A stretch of DNA of 64,000 nt from the NCBI GenBank assembly GCA_016703425.1, contig JADJCA010000011.1:62001-126000 (forward strand), written 5' to 3'. This document shows, piece by piece, positions 24,727 to 32,546 of this stretch. The translations under genes were made by a program, and so were the position numbers. Each line of letters begins with the position of its first letter. The first letter of the stretch is position 1. The notes under the pieces were generated by a model. That model did no database searches. It worked only from the letters and a program-made list of their open reading frames with translations, and was not told the DNA's origin. The DNA is from Myxococcales bacterium. GTDB lineage: Bacteria; Myxococcota_A; Polyangia; Polyangiales; Polyangiaceae.

Positions 24727-25194
24727 TCAGACCCCCACGAAATCGCTTGAACCGACGAGGTCCTTGAGGAGCGTCGGAACGTCGAGCCAACCGATGGAAC
24801 GGTTGTCGATGGTTCGAGCCGCCGAGATCCACGGCGGCAACTTGTCACTGCCCGGTTGGTCGCGCTTCGCGCGCACGGTCGCTTGAACCATTCCAACGAC
24901 GCTCAAGACTTCGAGCGCCCATCCGATGTCGGACTCGTCGGCGCTGACGACGATGCCCTCTGTCTCCTTGCGACGTGGAGCGTCGGGAGCGCGATCACCG
25001 ATGAGCGCAACGGAGATGATGATGCGCCCCTGATAGACGGCGAGACCACCGACCCAACGACGCGCCAACTGCAGCGGCGTCGTTTCGTACTGGATGATTT
25101 GATAGACGGAGTCGACGGGAACAGCGACGCGAGCTCTCCCGATGGAGAACTCGAGACCCGTCTGGATCGGCGCCTCGGTCGACGTGTCGCTCAT
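24727..25194 (-). CDS. CheW coupling protein, first gene of the chemosensory operon
   Basis: The 155-residue protein is a single CheW domain: LEFSIGRARVAVPVDSVYQI, RRWVGGLAVYQGRIIISVAL, a central WALEVLSVVGMVQA and the C-terminal IGWLDVPTLLKDL. It is the most upstream member of the ten-gene locus, so the main promoter should lie in 25195-25320. It is one of two clear CheW proteins here, besides the CheW domain in CheA and the CheW-like protein at 12768-13358. Two CheW proteins may serve different receptor arrays. Confidence 0.85.
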   Translation of the reverse strand: MSDTSTEAPIQTGLEFSIGRARVAVPVDSVYQIIQYETTPLQLARRWVGGLAVYQGRIIISVALIGDRAPDAPRRKETEGIVVSADESDIGWALEVLSVVGMVQATVRAKRDQPGSDKLPPWISAARTIDNRSIGWLDVPTLLKDLVGSSDFVGV

Positions 25195-25327
25195 AATGGC
25201 GGCACAACGTACTCCTTAGTTTCTTCCGCGATCAAGCCTGCGGCATGTGTTTCTTTGGAGCGCAAGCGCGAGCGATGAAGGCGCAAATGTGGGTGGAGGA
25301 AGGCGTGTCACGCGACACCCGCGCAGG

Positions 25328-25367
25328 ACAAAACGCAAAGCGCCCCGACCGCGAGGTCGAGGCGCTT
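25328..25367 (-). terminator. Intrinsic terminator after the solute-binding lipoprotein gene
   Basis: On the minus strand AAGCGCC-T-CGACC pairs with GGTCG-G-GGCGCTT around a TCGC loop (25339-25367) and is followed by TGCGTTTTG. It lies between the binding-protein gene and the chemosensory operon and would insulate the two. Confidence 0.7.
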
Positions 25368-25434
25368 GCAGAATGCAGCGGTCCGAACGGCTTAGCTGGC
25401 AGAGCGGGACCGCGTGGGTGCCTCGCGCGCCGCG

Positions 25435-26802
25435 CTACCCCTTCTTCGGGGCCGCCGGCGCCGCCGCCGCGGGTTTGGCCTGCGCGCCCTGGAAGAACGC
25501 CTTCAGATCGTTGACGGGAACCCAGGAGCCGTCTTTGGCCCCCGTGATCCAGACCTTGTCGAGGCCCTGATTGTCGGCAGCGCCGAAGGTGACCGGCGCG
25601 CCGAGACCCGGGTCCCAGTCACGAATCGAGGCGAGCGAGGTCTGGAACTTCGCTCGCGTGAGATCTTTGCCCGAGCGCTTGAGGGCTTCGACCAAGACCT
25701 TCGCGTTCACGAAACCCTCAAGGGCCCCGAAGCTGTAGCGCAGCGAGCGATAGTTGGGGTCCTGGAGGTCCGCCGGCGGCGTCGGGTTGCGCTTGTCGAC
25801 GAGGTTTCGGTACTCGGCGACGACGGGGACTTCAACGGCCTCCCACGACGGAACCACCTGGGTGTTGATGAGGTTGGTCGTGACCTTCTTGCCCGAGTCC
25901 TTCTCGTACTGGTTGAGCATGCGGATCAGCGTGTCGGCGCCGACGAAGCTCACGTTCGAGATGGGAGCCTGGTAGCCGGCGTTGCGAGCGTCACGAACGA
26001 AGCCGGCGCACGCCTGGTACGCGCCCACGGAGACAATCGCGTCGACGCCCTTGGCCTTGAGCTCTTCGACCTGCTTCGCGTTCGAGACGTCGAACTTCTG
26101 CCCACGCTCGTACCGCGTGACGACGACCTCCGGCAACTTGAGGGTGGGGTCCTTTTCGTTGAGCTGCCGAACCGCCAACTTCGTGCCCGAAAGGCCGGCC
26201 TCGCCGTAGGCGTCGTTTTGGATGAAGACGCCGATCTTTCGATGGCCGAGCTTGATGTAGTTCTCGACGCTCTCGCGGGTCTCCTGGTTGTACCCAGCGC
26301 GGACGTTGTAAACCTGCTCGAGGAAGGGCGCCTCGCGCTGCTTCTGACCGCCCGTGAAATTTCCGAGGAGCACGAGCTTCTGCTCCTTCGTCTTCTCGAG
26401 CTCCGGCAAGACTGCGTAGAGCGTCGGCGTGCCGACGGAGTTGAAGAGCGCGAAGACCTTGTCTTCGCCCATCAGCTTCTTGAAGGCCTCGACGGCGGGC
26501 TCGGGGTTGTAGGTGTCGTCGCGAGAGATGAGCTCGATCTTGCGGTCGTGAACGCCACCGTTTGCGTTGACCTCTGCGATGTACGCTGTCGCGCCGCGCC
26601 ACACCTCGGTCCCGAGGCCTGCCGACGGGCCACGGAAGACGGCGAACTGGCCGATGATGACCTTGTCGTCGAAGACGCCGACGTCGGTTTGCTTCTTTTC
26701 TTGCGAGGGATCGGGATCCATCTCGACGGCACGCCTCTTCTTGCCGCAACCCGCCAAGAGAACGACCGTCGAGGCAACAAGGAGCCAGCCGAGTTTTCGC
26801 AT
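25435..26802 (-). CDS. Branched-chain amino-acid-type ABC substrate-binding lipoprotein (LivJ-like)
   Basis: The 455-residue product is a periplasmic-binding-protein type I of the Leu/Ile/Val family. The signal MRKLGWLLVASTVVLLAGC ends in a lipobox. Family blocks are KVIIGQFAVFRGPSAGLGTE, AYIAEVNANGGVHDRKIELI, RDDTYNPEPAVEAFKKLM and KIGVFIQNDAYGEAGLSG. No permease or ATPase gene lies beside it, so it is an orphan here; the transporter may be elsewhere, or the protein may act as a sensor. A low-complexity AAPAAPKKG tail ends it. A terminator follows, and a 725-base gap separates it from the divergent porin gene. Confidence 0.88.
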   Translation of the reverse strand: MRKLGWLLVASTVVLLAGCGKKRRAVEMDPDPSQEKKQTDVGVFDDKVIIGQFAVFRGPSAGLGTEVWRGATAYIAEVNANGGVHDRKIELISRDDTYNPEPAVEAFKKLMGEDKVFALFNSVGTPTLYAVLPELEKTKEQKLVLLGNFTGGQKQREAPFLEQVYNVRAGYNQETRESVENYIKLGHRKIGVFIQNDAYGEAGLSGTKLAVRQLNEKDPTLKLPEVVVTRYERGQKFDVSNAKQVEELKAKGVDAIVSVGAYQACAGFVRDARNAGYQAPISNVSFVGADTLIRMLNQYEKDSGKKVTTNLINTQVVPSWEAVEVPVVAEYRNLVDKRNPTPPADLQDPNYRSLRYSFGALEGFVNAKVLVEALKRSGKDLTRAKFQTSLASIRDWDPGLGAPVTFGAADNQGLDKVWITGAKDGSWVPVNDLKAFFQGAQAKPAAAAPAAPKKG

Positions 26803-27527
26803 GAGAATCCCTTTCCGGTGGTGCGCGCTCTTGGCTCAAAGCCGGGCGCGCGATTTCGCCTGCAACAGACAAAGCGGCGACCATGCAACTTTACACGGGC
26901 ACCCAGGAAGGCCGTCAAGATTCGGGCGCGTGGGCCCGCACGATTTATCGCTCCTTGTGAAGCGTTCGGCGGCGCCGACCTACAGCGAAACCGACGAGCT
27001 CCTCGTCGACGGTCGGCCCTCTCCCCGTTGAACGTGAACGTGCCCGCTCCCGGTCCGATCTCGGCCAGCCGGCTCAACCGCAAGGGCGCGCAGACCTCTT
27101 GCACACTGCACCTTTTCAAACTGGGCACGAGGTCGCATGAAGTGCGTATGCACAATCGCTTCGCCGAAGCGTTGACACTTGGAAAGCTCCGTTGTTAGCG
27201 TCGCGGCTGCGCTGGTCAAAAGCCGGCGCAGTTGCGGCAGCGCCTTCGCAGGCCGCACACGCATCGACCGCGAGCGTTGTCCCGAGTCCCGCACTCGAAC
27301 TCACGGTGAAGCGAGCAACGAGCTGCGAACCCCGGTTCGCTCCCCTGCGTAAGCTCTCACTCGATGCGCGAACGTTTCACAGAAGTTTGTCCATAAACAT
27401 CGAACTGGGTTATCCGTTACGCCAGCCTGCTTTGGTGCTTTCGCCGAAAGCGGTCAGGCACTCTTCGGAACCAAAAGCGCAGCTGTAGGCCACAAAAGCT
27501 GCGTTTCACTGTGCGAAAGGTGGAGAC
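26803..27527. other. 725-base divergent intergenic region
   Basis: No convincing gene is present. The right half is less GC-rich than its surroundings. It contains a perfect 7-base inverted repeat GCTTTCG-C-CGAAAGC (27437-27451), and a candidate promoter at 27387-27415. A good ribosome binding site (AAGGTGGAG) precedes the porin ATG. Confidence 0.5.
27387..27415 (+). promoter_or_regulatory. Candidate sigma-70-type promoter for the porin gene
   Basis: TTGTCC and TTATCC lie 17 bases apart in a local AT-richer stretch, about 110 bases before the porin ATG. I see no PHO box here, unlike at pstS. Confidence 0.3.
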
Positions 27528-29222
27528 ATGTTTGAGCGCTTCGGATCGCCGTGTGTGATCGCCGCCGCTTCTGTCATTGTGCTGGCTGCGACCCCTGCCG
27601 CGGCGCAGGGAACGCCTCCTGCGCCTCCCGGCGGGGATGCGCCGCCTGCTGCTGCCCCGGCCCCTGCGCCGGCGGCGGGAGCTTCGGCGGGTGGGTCGCT
27701 TTCAACGGGGGGCTTGACGCTCGGCGGTAGCGCCGACGTTCCGCCGCCTCCACCGGCCGGCGGCAGCGCCGACGGGAAGCCAGAGGAAAAGTGGGAAGCC
27801 CCCACCGCCGGGTACAACGGCGCGTTCTACGTCAAGAGCAAGAACGACTGGTTTCATCTGTATTTCAACGGACGCCTGCAGTTCGACTTCACGGCGCCGT
27901 TCGCCGCGGGTGCCTACCAGGCGAACCTCTTCCCCGGGTTTCTCGTGCGCCGCATGCGCATCGAGAACAGCGGCTGCTTCGGCGACAACTTCTGTTACTC
28001 GATGCAGCCGGACTTCGGCCCGACCTCAGTGACGGGCACGAACCAAGCGGCCGCGCCGCGCACGTCGAGCATCATGGCGACGGCCTTCGTGAACTACAAG
28101 GCGCATGACCTCCTGCAGGTCATGATGGGTATCGTTCAGACGCCCTTCGGCCTCGAGGCTCGCACGACGTCGAAGTACAAGGATTTCCTCGAAGACGGCA
28201 TCTCGACCAAGTTCGCCGTCCCGAACGCCACCGAGCAAGGCGTCACGCTCTGGGGCGCTACCGACAAGAACATGTTCAACTACGAAGTTGGCGTGTTCGG
28301 CGGCGATGGCGCTGCGCGCACCAACGCCGACGGTCGCTTCGACTTCATCGGTCGCGTCTTCGCGATCCCGATGGCCGGGTCGAAGGGCCCGGTGGAGAAC
28401 CTTCAGATCGGCGTCTCCGGCAAGTACGGGTCGCGCGACACGAAGAAGGTCAACTACGACATGCACAGCATCACGACCGGCAACGGCGTGGCGCTCTGGA
28501 GCCCGACCTACGCGGCGGGCGCTGCTGGAACGACCCGCATTCTCCCCGCTGGCGGCCAGATGGCCTTCGGTGGTGAGCTCCGCGTTCCCGTCGAGAACTT
28601 CGACCTCACCGGTGAGTTCCACTACGTGAGCAACAAGACCCGCGAAGAGCTCGACAGCCGCCTCGGCTCGGGCAACTTCGAACGTTACGGCGAGCTCTCG
28701 GGCATCGCCTACTACGCGCAAGCCAGCTACTGGTTCGGCAAGCGCGACATCAACGGCCAGCCGGGCTACTTCCGCATCGCGAAGATGAAGTTCAAGAAGC
28801 CCGAGGCTCCGAAGGCTGGCGACAAGCCGAAGGGTCCCGACACGGCGTGGCGCGTCCGCGTTCGCTACGACCAGGTCATGGCGAAGTACGAAGGCGCGAA
28901 GGACAACGGCGCTGTCACGCAACGCGCCGTGAACGGCGTCCAGGTTCCCTTCTACGACGGCGACATCAACATCCGGTCGCTCCAGGCGGGCGTCGACTAC
29001 TTCTTCACGAAGCACGTCGGCATGCGCCTGAACTACGGCCTCTACGTTACGCCGGACTCGGCACCGGCGACGCCGGAGCCGGGCTCCATCGCCCCGGTTG
29101 CCACGGAGAAGCAGCGCGCTGCCGTTCCCGGTAACCGTCTCGCTGCGGGCCTCAACGACGACGCTCGTCGCGGAGCCCACTCGATCCACGAGCTCATCCT
29201 GCGCGCCCAGGTTGCCTTCTGA
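27528..29222 (+). CDS. Phosphate-selective porin O/P-like outer membrane protein
   Basis: The 564-residue protein is a predicted outer-membrane channel. A signal peptide ending AAAQG is followed by a Pro/Ala/Gly-rich segment (about residues 25-85) that is unusual for the family. The barrel starts at YNGAFYVKSKNDWFHLYFNG, an OprP/OprO-like opening block, and continues with FLVRRMRIENSG, amphipathic strands such as QIGVSGKYGSRDTK, and ends in a Phe (LRAQVAF), as usual for BAM substrates. The length exceeds OprP (about 430) because of the N-terminal insert. Whether it prefers phosphate cannot be read from the sequence. A small lipoprotein gene follows after five bases. Confidence 0.82.
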   Translation: MFERFGSPCVIAAASVIVLAATPAAAQGTPPAPPGGDAPPAAAPAPAPAAGASAGGSLSTGGLTLGGSADVPPPPPAGGSADGKPEEKWEAPTAGYNGAFYVKSKNDWFHLYFNGRLQFDFTAPFAAGAYQANLFPGFLVRRMRIENSGCFGDNFCYSMQPDFGPTSVTGTNQAAAPRTSSIMATAFVNYKAHDLLQVMMGIVQTPFGLEARTTSKYKDFLEDGISTKFAVPNATEQGVTLWGATDKNMFNYEVGVFGGDGAARTNADGRFDFIGRVFAIPMAGSKGPVENLQIGVSGKYGSRDTKKVNYDMHSITTGNGVALWSPTYAAGAAGTTRILPAGGQMAFGGELRVPVENFDLTGEFHYVSNKTREELDSRLGSGNFERYGELSGIAYYAQASYWFGKRDINGQPGYFRIAKMKFKKPEAPKAGDKPKGPDTAWRVRVRYDQVMAKYEGAKDNGAVTQRAVNGVQVPFYDGDINIRSLQAGVDYFFTKHVGMRLNYGLYVTPDSAPATPEPGSIAPVATEKQRAAVPGNRLAAGLNDDARRGAHSIHELILRAQVAF

Positions 29223-29227
29223 GGAGA

Positions 29228-29512
29228 ATGGCCAACATGACCACCAAGAAGACTCTGATTGCACTTACCGCGAGCTTGGGCCTCGGCGTTCTCAGCGTCG
29301 TCGCGCTCACCGCCTGCGGCGACAACCCGACGGACATCAATCCCTTCGACGCCGGCAGCGATGCGCGGCCCGACACCGGGACCGATGCCGGCTCCGATGC
29401 CGCCAAGACGGACGGCGGCGGTGACGGTGGCGGCGCCGGTGACGGCGGCGGCAAGTCCGACAGCGGCGGCGGCGGCTCCGATGCCTCCAGCGACGCGCCG
29501 ACGGGCGGCTGA
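29228..29512 (+). CDS. Small Asp/Gly-rich lipoprotein
   Basis: The product (94 residues, or 91 from the ATG at 29237) has a lipoprotein signal ending VVALTAC. After it comes only low-complexity Asp/Gly/Ser sequence (DAGSDARPDTGTDAGSD and similar). Such acidic tails often act as linkers in myxobacterial lipoproteins, but here no folded domain follows. It starts five bases after the porin stop and is followed by a terminator, so the two form an operon. The function is unknown. Confidence 0.65.
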   Translation: MANMTTKKTLIALTASLGLGVLSVVALTACGDNPTDINPFDAGSDARPDTGTDAGSDAAKTDGGGDGGGAGDGGGKSDSGGGGSDASSDAPTGG

Positions 29513-29564
29513 CAAGTAGCTGACGCGACCACAAGTCCCGATTCGTCGGGACCGACCCGAAGAA

Positions 29565-29593
29565 GGGAGCCTCCGAAACGAGGCTCCCTTTTT
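29565..29593 (+). terminator. Intrinsic terminator of the porin-lipoprotein operon
   Basis: GGGAGCCTC and GAGGCTCCC form a perfect nine-base stem with a six-base loop, followed by TTTTT. Confidence 0.9.
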
Positions 29594-29683
29594 CCATTTC
29601 GGCGCGTGGTGGAGGTTCGTTTTGGACAGCGATCCGTGCGAGACTTGGGAGGGTCGCTCTCGGCGCGAGCGCCCCCTTCATTC

Positions 29684-30586
29684 ATGGCTCCCGACGACGA
29701 CGAGGTTACAAAGGTCGGTGTTACCGCCGACATCATCCCGGGCGCGCGCAGCCGCGACAAGGCGTACCTCGTAGCGCTCTCCGGCGAGACCATCGGCCAG
29801 CTCTACCCCCTTCCCGCCGGCGAGACGGTCGTCGGGCGCGGCACGCAGGCGACCGTGAAGCTCAACGACGACGGCATCTCGCGCAAGCATGCGCGGCTCC
29901 TTCGGCGCGGCGGCGAGGTGCTCGTCGAAGACATGCAGAGCGCCAACGGAACCTACGTCAACGACGAAGAGGTCCGCGGCCAACGGCTCCTCCGCGATGG
30001 CGACAAGATTCGCCTCGGTGCGACGACGGTGCTCAAGTTCACCTACCACGACGAGGTCGAGGAGAACTACCGGCAGCGGATGTACGACGCGGCGCTCCGT
30101 GACGGCCTCACCAACGCCTTCAACAAGAAGTTCTTCCTCGACCGCTTGAACACCGAGCTGTCCTATGCGCGAAGGCACAACAGTCCGCTCTCGCTCGTGA
30201 TGTTCGACGTCGACTTCTTCAAGCGACTGAACGACTCCTTCGGCCACCTCGCCGGCGACGACGTCCTCGTGAAGCTCGCGGCCATCGGACACCAGTCCGT
30301 CCGCACGGAGGACGTCTTCGCGCGCTACGGCGGCGAGGAGTTCGCCGTCCTCTGCCGCGCTTGCCCTCTGCACCACGCCGGCGCCTTCGCCGAACGGCTG
30401 CGCGCGCTCGTCGCCACCACGTCCTTCGAGTGGAACGGGACGCGGCTGCCGGTGACCATTAGCTGCGGCGTCGCCGGGTATCCCGAGTGCGGCGCCCAGG
30501 CGCCCGAGCAGCTCATCATGGCGGCCGACGCGGCGCTCTACGAAGCGAAGCGCGCCGGCCGCGACCGCGTCATCGTCCGCTCGTAG
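29684..30586 (+). CDS. FHA-GGDEF diguanylate cyclase
   Basis: The 300-residue protein (start ATG 29684) joins an FHA domain (about 35-115: ETVVGRGTQATVKL, ISRKHARL, SANGTYVN) to a GGDEF domain (about 140-298: DVDFFKRLNDSFGHLAGDD, RYGGEEF). The catalytic GGEEF and the inhibitory RTED site are intact. The FHA domain binds phosphothreonine, so this enzyme probably links Ser/Thr kinase signalling to cyclic di-GMP. Two Ser/Thr kinases are in this window, though not next to it. The gene's 3' end overlaps the convergent ctaA by 17 bases. Confidence 0.9.
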   Translation: MAPDDDEVTKVGVTADIIPGARSRDKAYLVALSGETIGQLYPLPAGETVVGRGTQATVKLNDDGISRKHARLLRRGGEVLVEDMQSANGTYVNDEEVRGQRLLRDGDKIRLGATTVLKFTYHDEVEENYRQRMYDAALRDGLTNAFNKKFFLDRLNTELSYARRHNSPLSLVMFDVDFFKRLNDSFGHLAGDDVLVKLAAIGHQSVRTEDVFARYGGEEFAVLCRACPLHHAGAFAERLRALVATTSFEWNGTRLPVTISCGVAGYPECGAQAPEQLIMAADAALYEAKRAGRDRVIVRS

Positions 30587-31547
30587 CGAGCTCGACGCCC
30601 GCGTCCGCCGACGCTCGAGCCGGAGCGCGAGGAGCTTGTGTGCGCGCTTCCGCCCAGAGGAAGACGAACGCGAGCCACAATCCGTCGGCGACGAAGAGAT
30701 GCACGAGCTGGAGCCACACGGGGGCCAAGAGCGCGACATTCACGAGGCCGAGAGCGAACTGCACGACGACGAGGGCGGTGACGGCGCGCGACCAAAAGAC
30801 AGCTACCGGCGAAGCGGAGCTGCCGCGCATGAGCGCCGCGAGCGCCAGCGCCGCGAGGCTCACCGCCGAGGCGAAGAGCGGATGGAGAATGCGCAAGCGG
30901 AGCAGGACGTGCGCGCTCGACTGGAGCTCGGCGGCGAGACCTTCAGAGAAGCTCGTGGCGGGAAACAAGGTGTCGCCGAGGGCAGCGATGCCGCCGCTCA
31001 TACCGACGACCATGAGGCCCGCCGCAACAAGCGGGAGCAGCGCGCGTTGGAGCAGCGGCAACCGTGAAGGCGACACCTCGCGAGACGCATCCGGTGGGAC
31101 GCGACCGCCATGAATCGCCAGCGCAATGGCCGCCAGCAAGAGGAACGTGTTGCCCAGGTGCAGCACCATCGAGAGGGCGCGCTTGAGCGACGCGTTTTGG
31201 GCTACCAGCTCGAAGAGCACCAGGAAGCGACCGATGAGCGCCTCCACGATCGTCAACAAGAGGACCGCTACCGACGCGATGCGAGGCAGCGCGCCGCGGG
31301 GAAACGAGCGAAAGGCCTGCACCATCAGCGCGAGCGCGAAGAAGAGAACCAGGCCACTGGTCACGCGATGCGACAACTCGATTACGGTCTTTTGGGCGGG
31401 CGCCACCGGCAAGGCGACGCCATTGCAGAGCGGCCAGTGTGCGCCGCAGCCCGCGCCGGAGCCGCTCGCGCGAACGTAGGCGCCCCAGACGATGACCAAG
31501 AGCGTGTACCCGAGGGTCGCCCACGCGAGCTTTTGGAAGCGGCTCAT
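30570..31547 (-). CDS. ctaA: Haem A synthase CtaA/COX15
   Basis: CtaA oxidises the methyl group of haem O to make haem A for aa3-type oxidases, in the inner membrane. The 325-residue protein has about eight hydrophobic helices. Ligand histidines lie in IELSHRVTSG, MVLHLGNTF, RLRILHPLF and QLVHLFVADG. The loop GAGCGAHWPLC holds the paired cysteines known in CtaA. I place the start at the ATG at 31547 (MSRFQKLAW); 12 further codons upstream are open. It precedes no oxidase gene here but lies next to the multihaem cluster, which uses haem c, not haem A. Confidence 0.9.
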   Translation of the reverse strand: MSRFQKLAWATLGYTLLVIVWGAYVRASGSGAGCGAHWPLCNGVALPVAPAQKTVIELSHRVTSGLVLFFALALMVQAFRSFPRGALPRIASVAVLLLTIVEALIGRFLVLFELVAQNASLKRALSMVLHLGNTFLLLAAIALAIHGGRVPPDASREVSPSRLPLLQRALLPLVAAGLMVVGMSGGIAALGDTLFPATSFSEGLAAELQSSAHVLLRLRILHPLFASAVSLAALALAALMRGSSASPVAVFWSRAVTALVVVQFALGLVNVALLAPVWLQLVHLFVADGLWLAFVFLWAEARTQAPRAPARASADAGVELATSGR

Positions 31548-31611
31548 CGGGGCCTGCTCTACTACGCCTGCGCGGTGACGCAAGCCGGGCCCCGGGCCCC
31601 GAGCGAGCGTC

Positions 31612-31836
31612 TCACGGACGCAAGGAGCGCCGCTCCGCGCGCGCGAAGAGCGCTTCGCGGACGACCACGACGAGGAACATGAGAAACGACAGCGTTCCGA
31701 GCCCTTGCCCGAGCGAGAGCGCGAGCAAGATGGGCCACACGGTTGGATTGAAGACCGACCACACCATGAGCGGCAAGGCGACGATGGCCAACACGGCGGC
31801 GGCGCGAATGAGTCGCTCGTTCGAGGGTATTTTCAC
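31612..31836 (-). CDS. Small two-helix membrane protein coupled to the NapC-like cytochrome
   Basis: The 74-residue product starts at a GTG that overlaps the stop of the upstream cytochrome gene (GTGA, 31833-31836). It has two hydrophobic helices (IRAAAVLAIVALPLMVWSVF and LGTLSFLMFLVVVVREALF) and short basic ends. It has no haem motif. Tight translational coupling suggests a subunit or assembly partner of the NapC-like quinol dehydrogenase. I do not recognise a family. Confidence 0.65.
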   Translation of the reverse strand: MKIPSNERLIRAAAVLAIVALPLMVWSVFNPTVWPILLALSLGQGLGTLSFLMFLVVVVREALFARAERRSLRP

Positions 31837-32528
31837 GGGTGGCCCCCATCGGCGGCGGGCGCCGGCATGGCATCGCGCGGAAGCCCGCCGTCTTCGAGGA
31901 GCTCTTTGCCGAGTTTGGTGACGGGATGGGCGAAGCCATGGCAGCCCGGGCTCGCGCAAGAGACCTGACCGCTTCGAAGGTCCGCTAGGGAGGACGCGTG
32001 GTCGGCCTTCTGAAGCCACCGGGGAGCTGTCATCGTGTGGCAACTGACGCAGTTGGCGTTGGGCAAGGGCCGAAGAATGCGGATCTCGTGCTTCGCCCGC
32101 TCAAGCGGCACGTTGCGAAAATCTTTCAGGTAGAGGGCCACGTGCCTCATGCCGCCGAGTTTCGTGACGACGAAGCCATACATGCCGTAGTCCTGGTGGC
32201 AGTTGTAGCAATTGCTCGCGCCGAAGGAGCGGCTTCTCGCGTGAATGCCCGCGAGCGATGTAGTGTTCGGGTCGCTTGAATCGTTGGCGTGGGGCTCCAT
32301 CACGTGGCACGAGCCGCAGAACGCGCGGGACTGGGTCGCCTGAAAACCACTGACGTTGGCAAAGAGCGCGGTAGCGATGGGAAACACGAAGAGGCCGAAG
32401 AGCAGCCAGAGCTTCGTGGCCAGCGTAAACGCGGGCCGCCGCACGAGGTATGTGACCAAGATTGCGATGGCGATCGACGCGCAGGCGAGCGCCAGCCATT
32501 CGATCCATGTGGCGCCGTGGTGTTGCAT
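31833..32528 (-). CDS. NapC/NirT-like tetrahaem membrane cytochrome (quinol dehydrogenase)
   Basis: The 231-residue protein has two N-terminal helices (about residues 7-30 and 38-57) and four haem motifs: CGSCH, CYNCH, CVSCH and the variant CASPGCH (CX4CH). NapC/NirT/CymA proteins use one helix; a second is atypical. They move electrons from menaquinol or ubiquinol to periplasmic acceptors. The start ATG at 32528 (MQHHGATWIEW) puts the helices at the N-terminus. It is divergent from the barrel gene (18-base gap), implying shared control with the multihaem genes. I infer that it feeds electrons into the 13- and 27-haem proteins. Confidence 0.8.
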   Translation of the reverse strand: MQHHGATWIEWLALACASIAIAILVTYLVRRPAFTLATKLWLLFGLFVFPIATALFANVSGFQATQSRAFCGSCHVMEPHANDSSDPNTTSLAGIHARSRSFGASNCYNCHQDYGMYGFVVTKLGGMRHVALYLKDFRNVPLERAKHEIRILRPLPNANCVSCHTMTAPRWLQKADHASSLADLRSGQVSCASPGCHGFAHPVTKLGKELLEDGGLPRDAMPAPAADGGHP

Positions 32529-32546
32529 CGTCGTCGGGGTGTGGCC

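Noticed and set aside
27192..27488. A 98-residue open frame in the intergenic region before the porin gene
   Set aside because: No ribosome binding site and no recognisable signal or domain; it overlaps the likely promoter.
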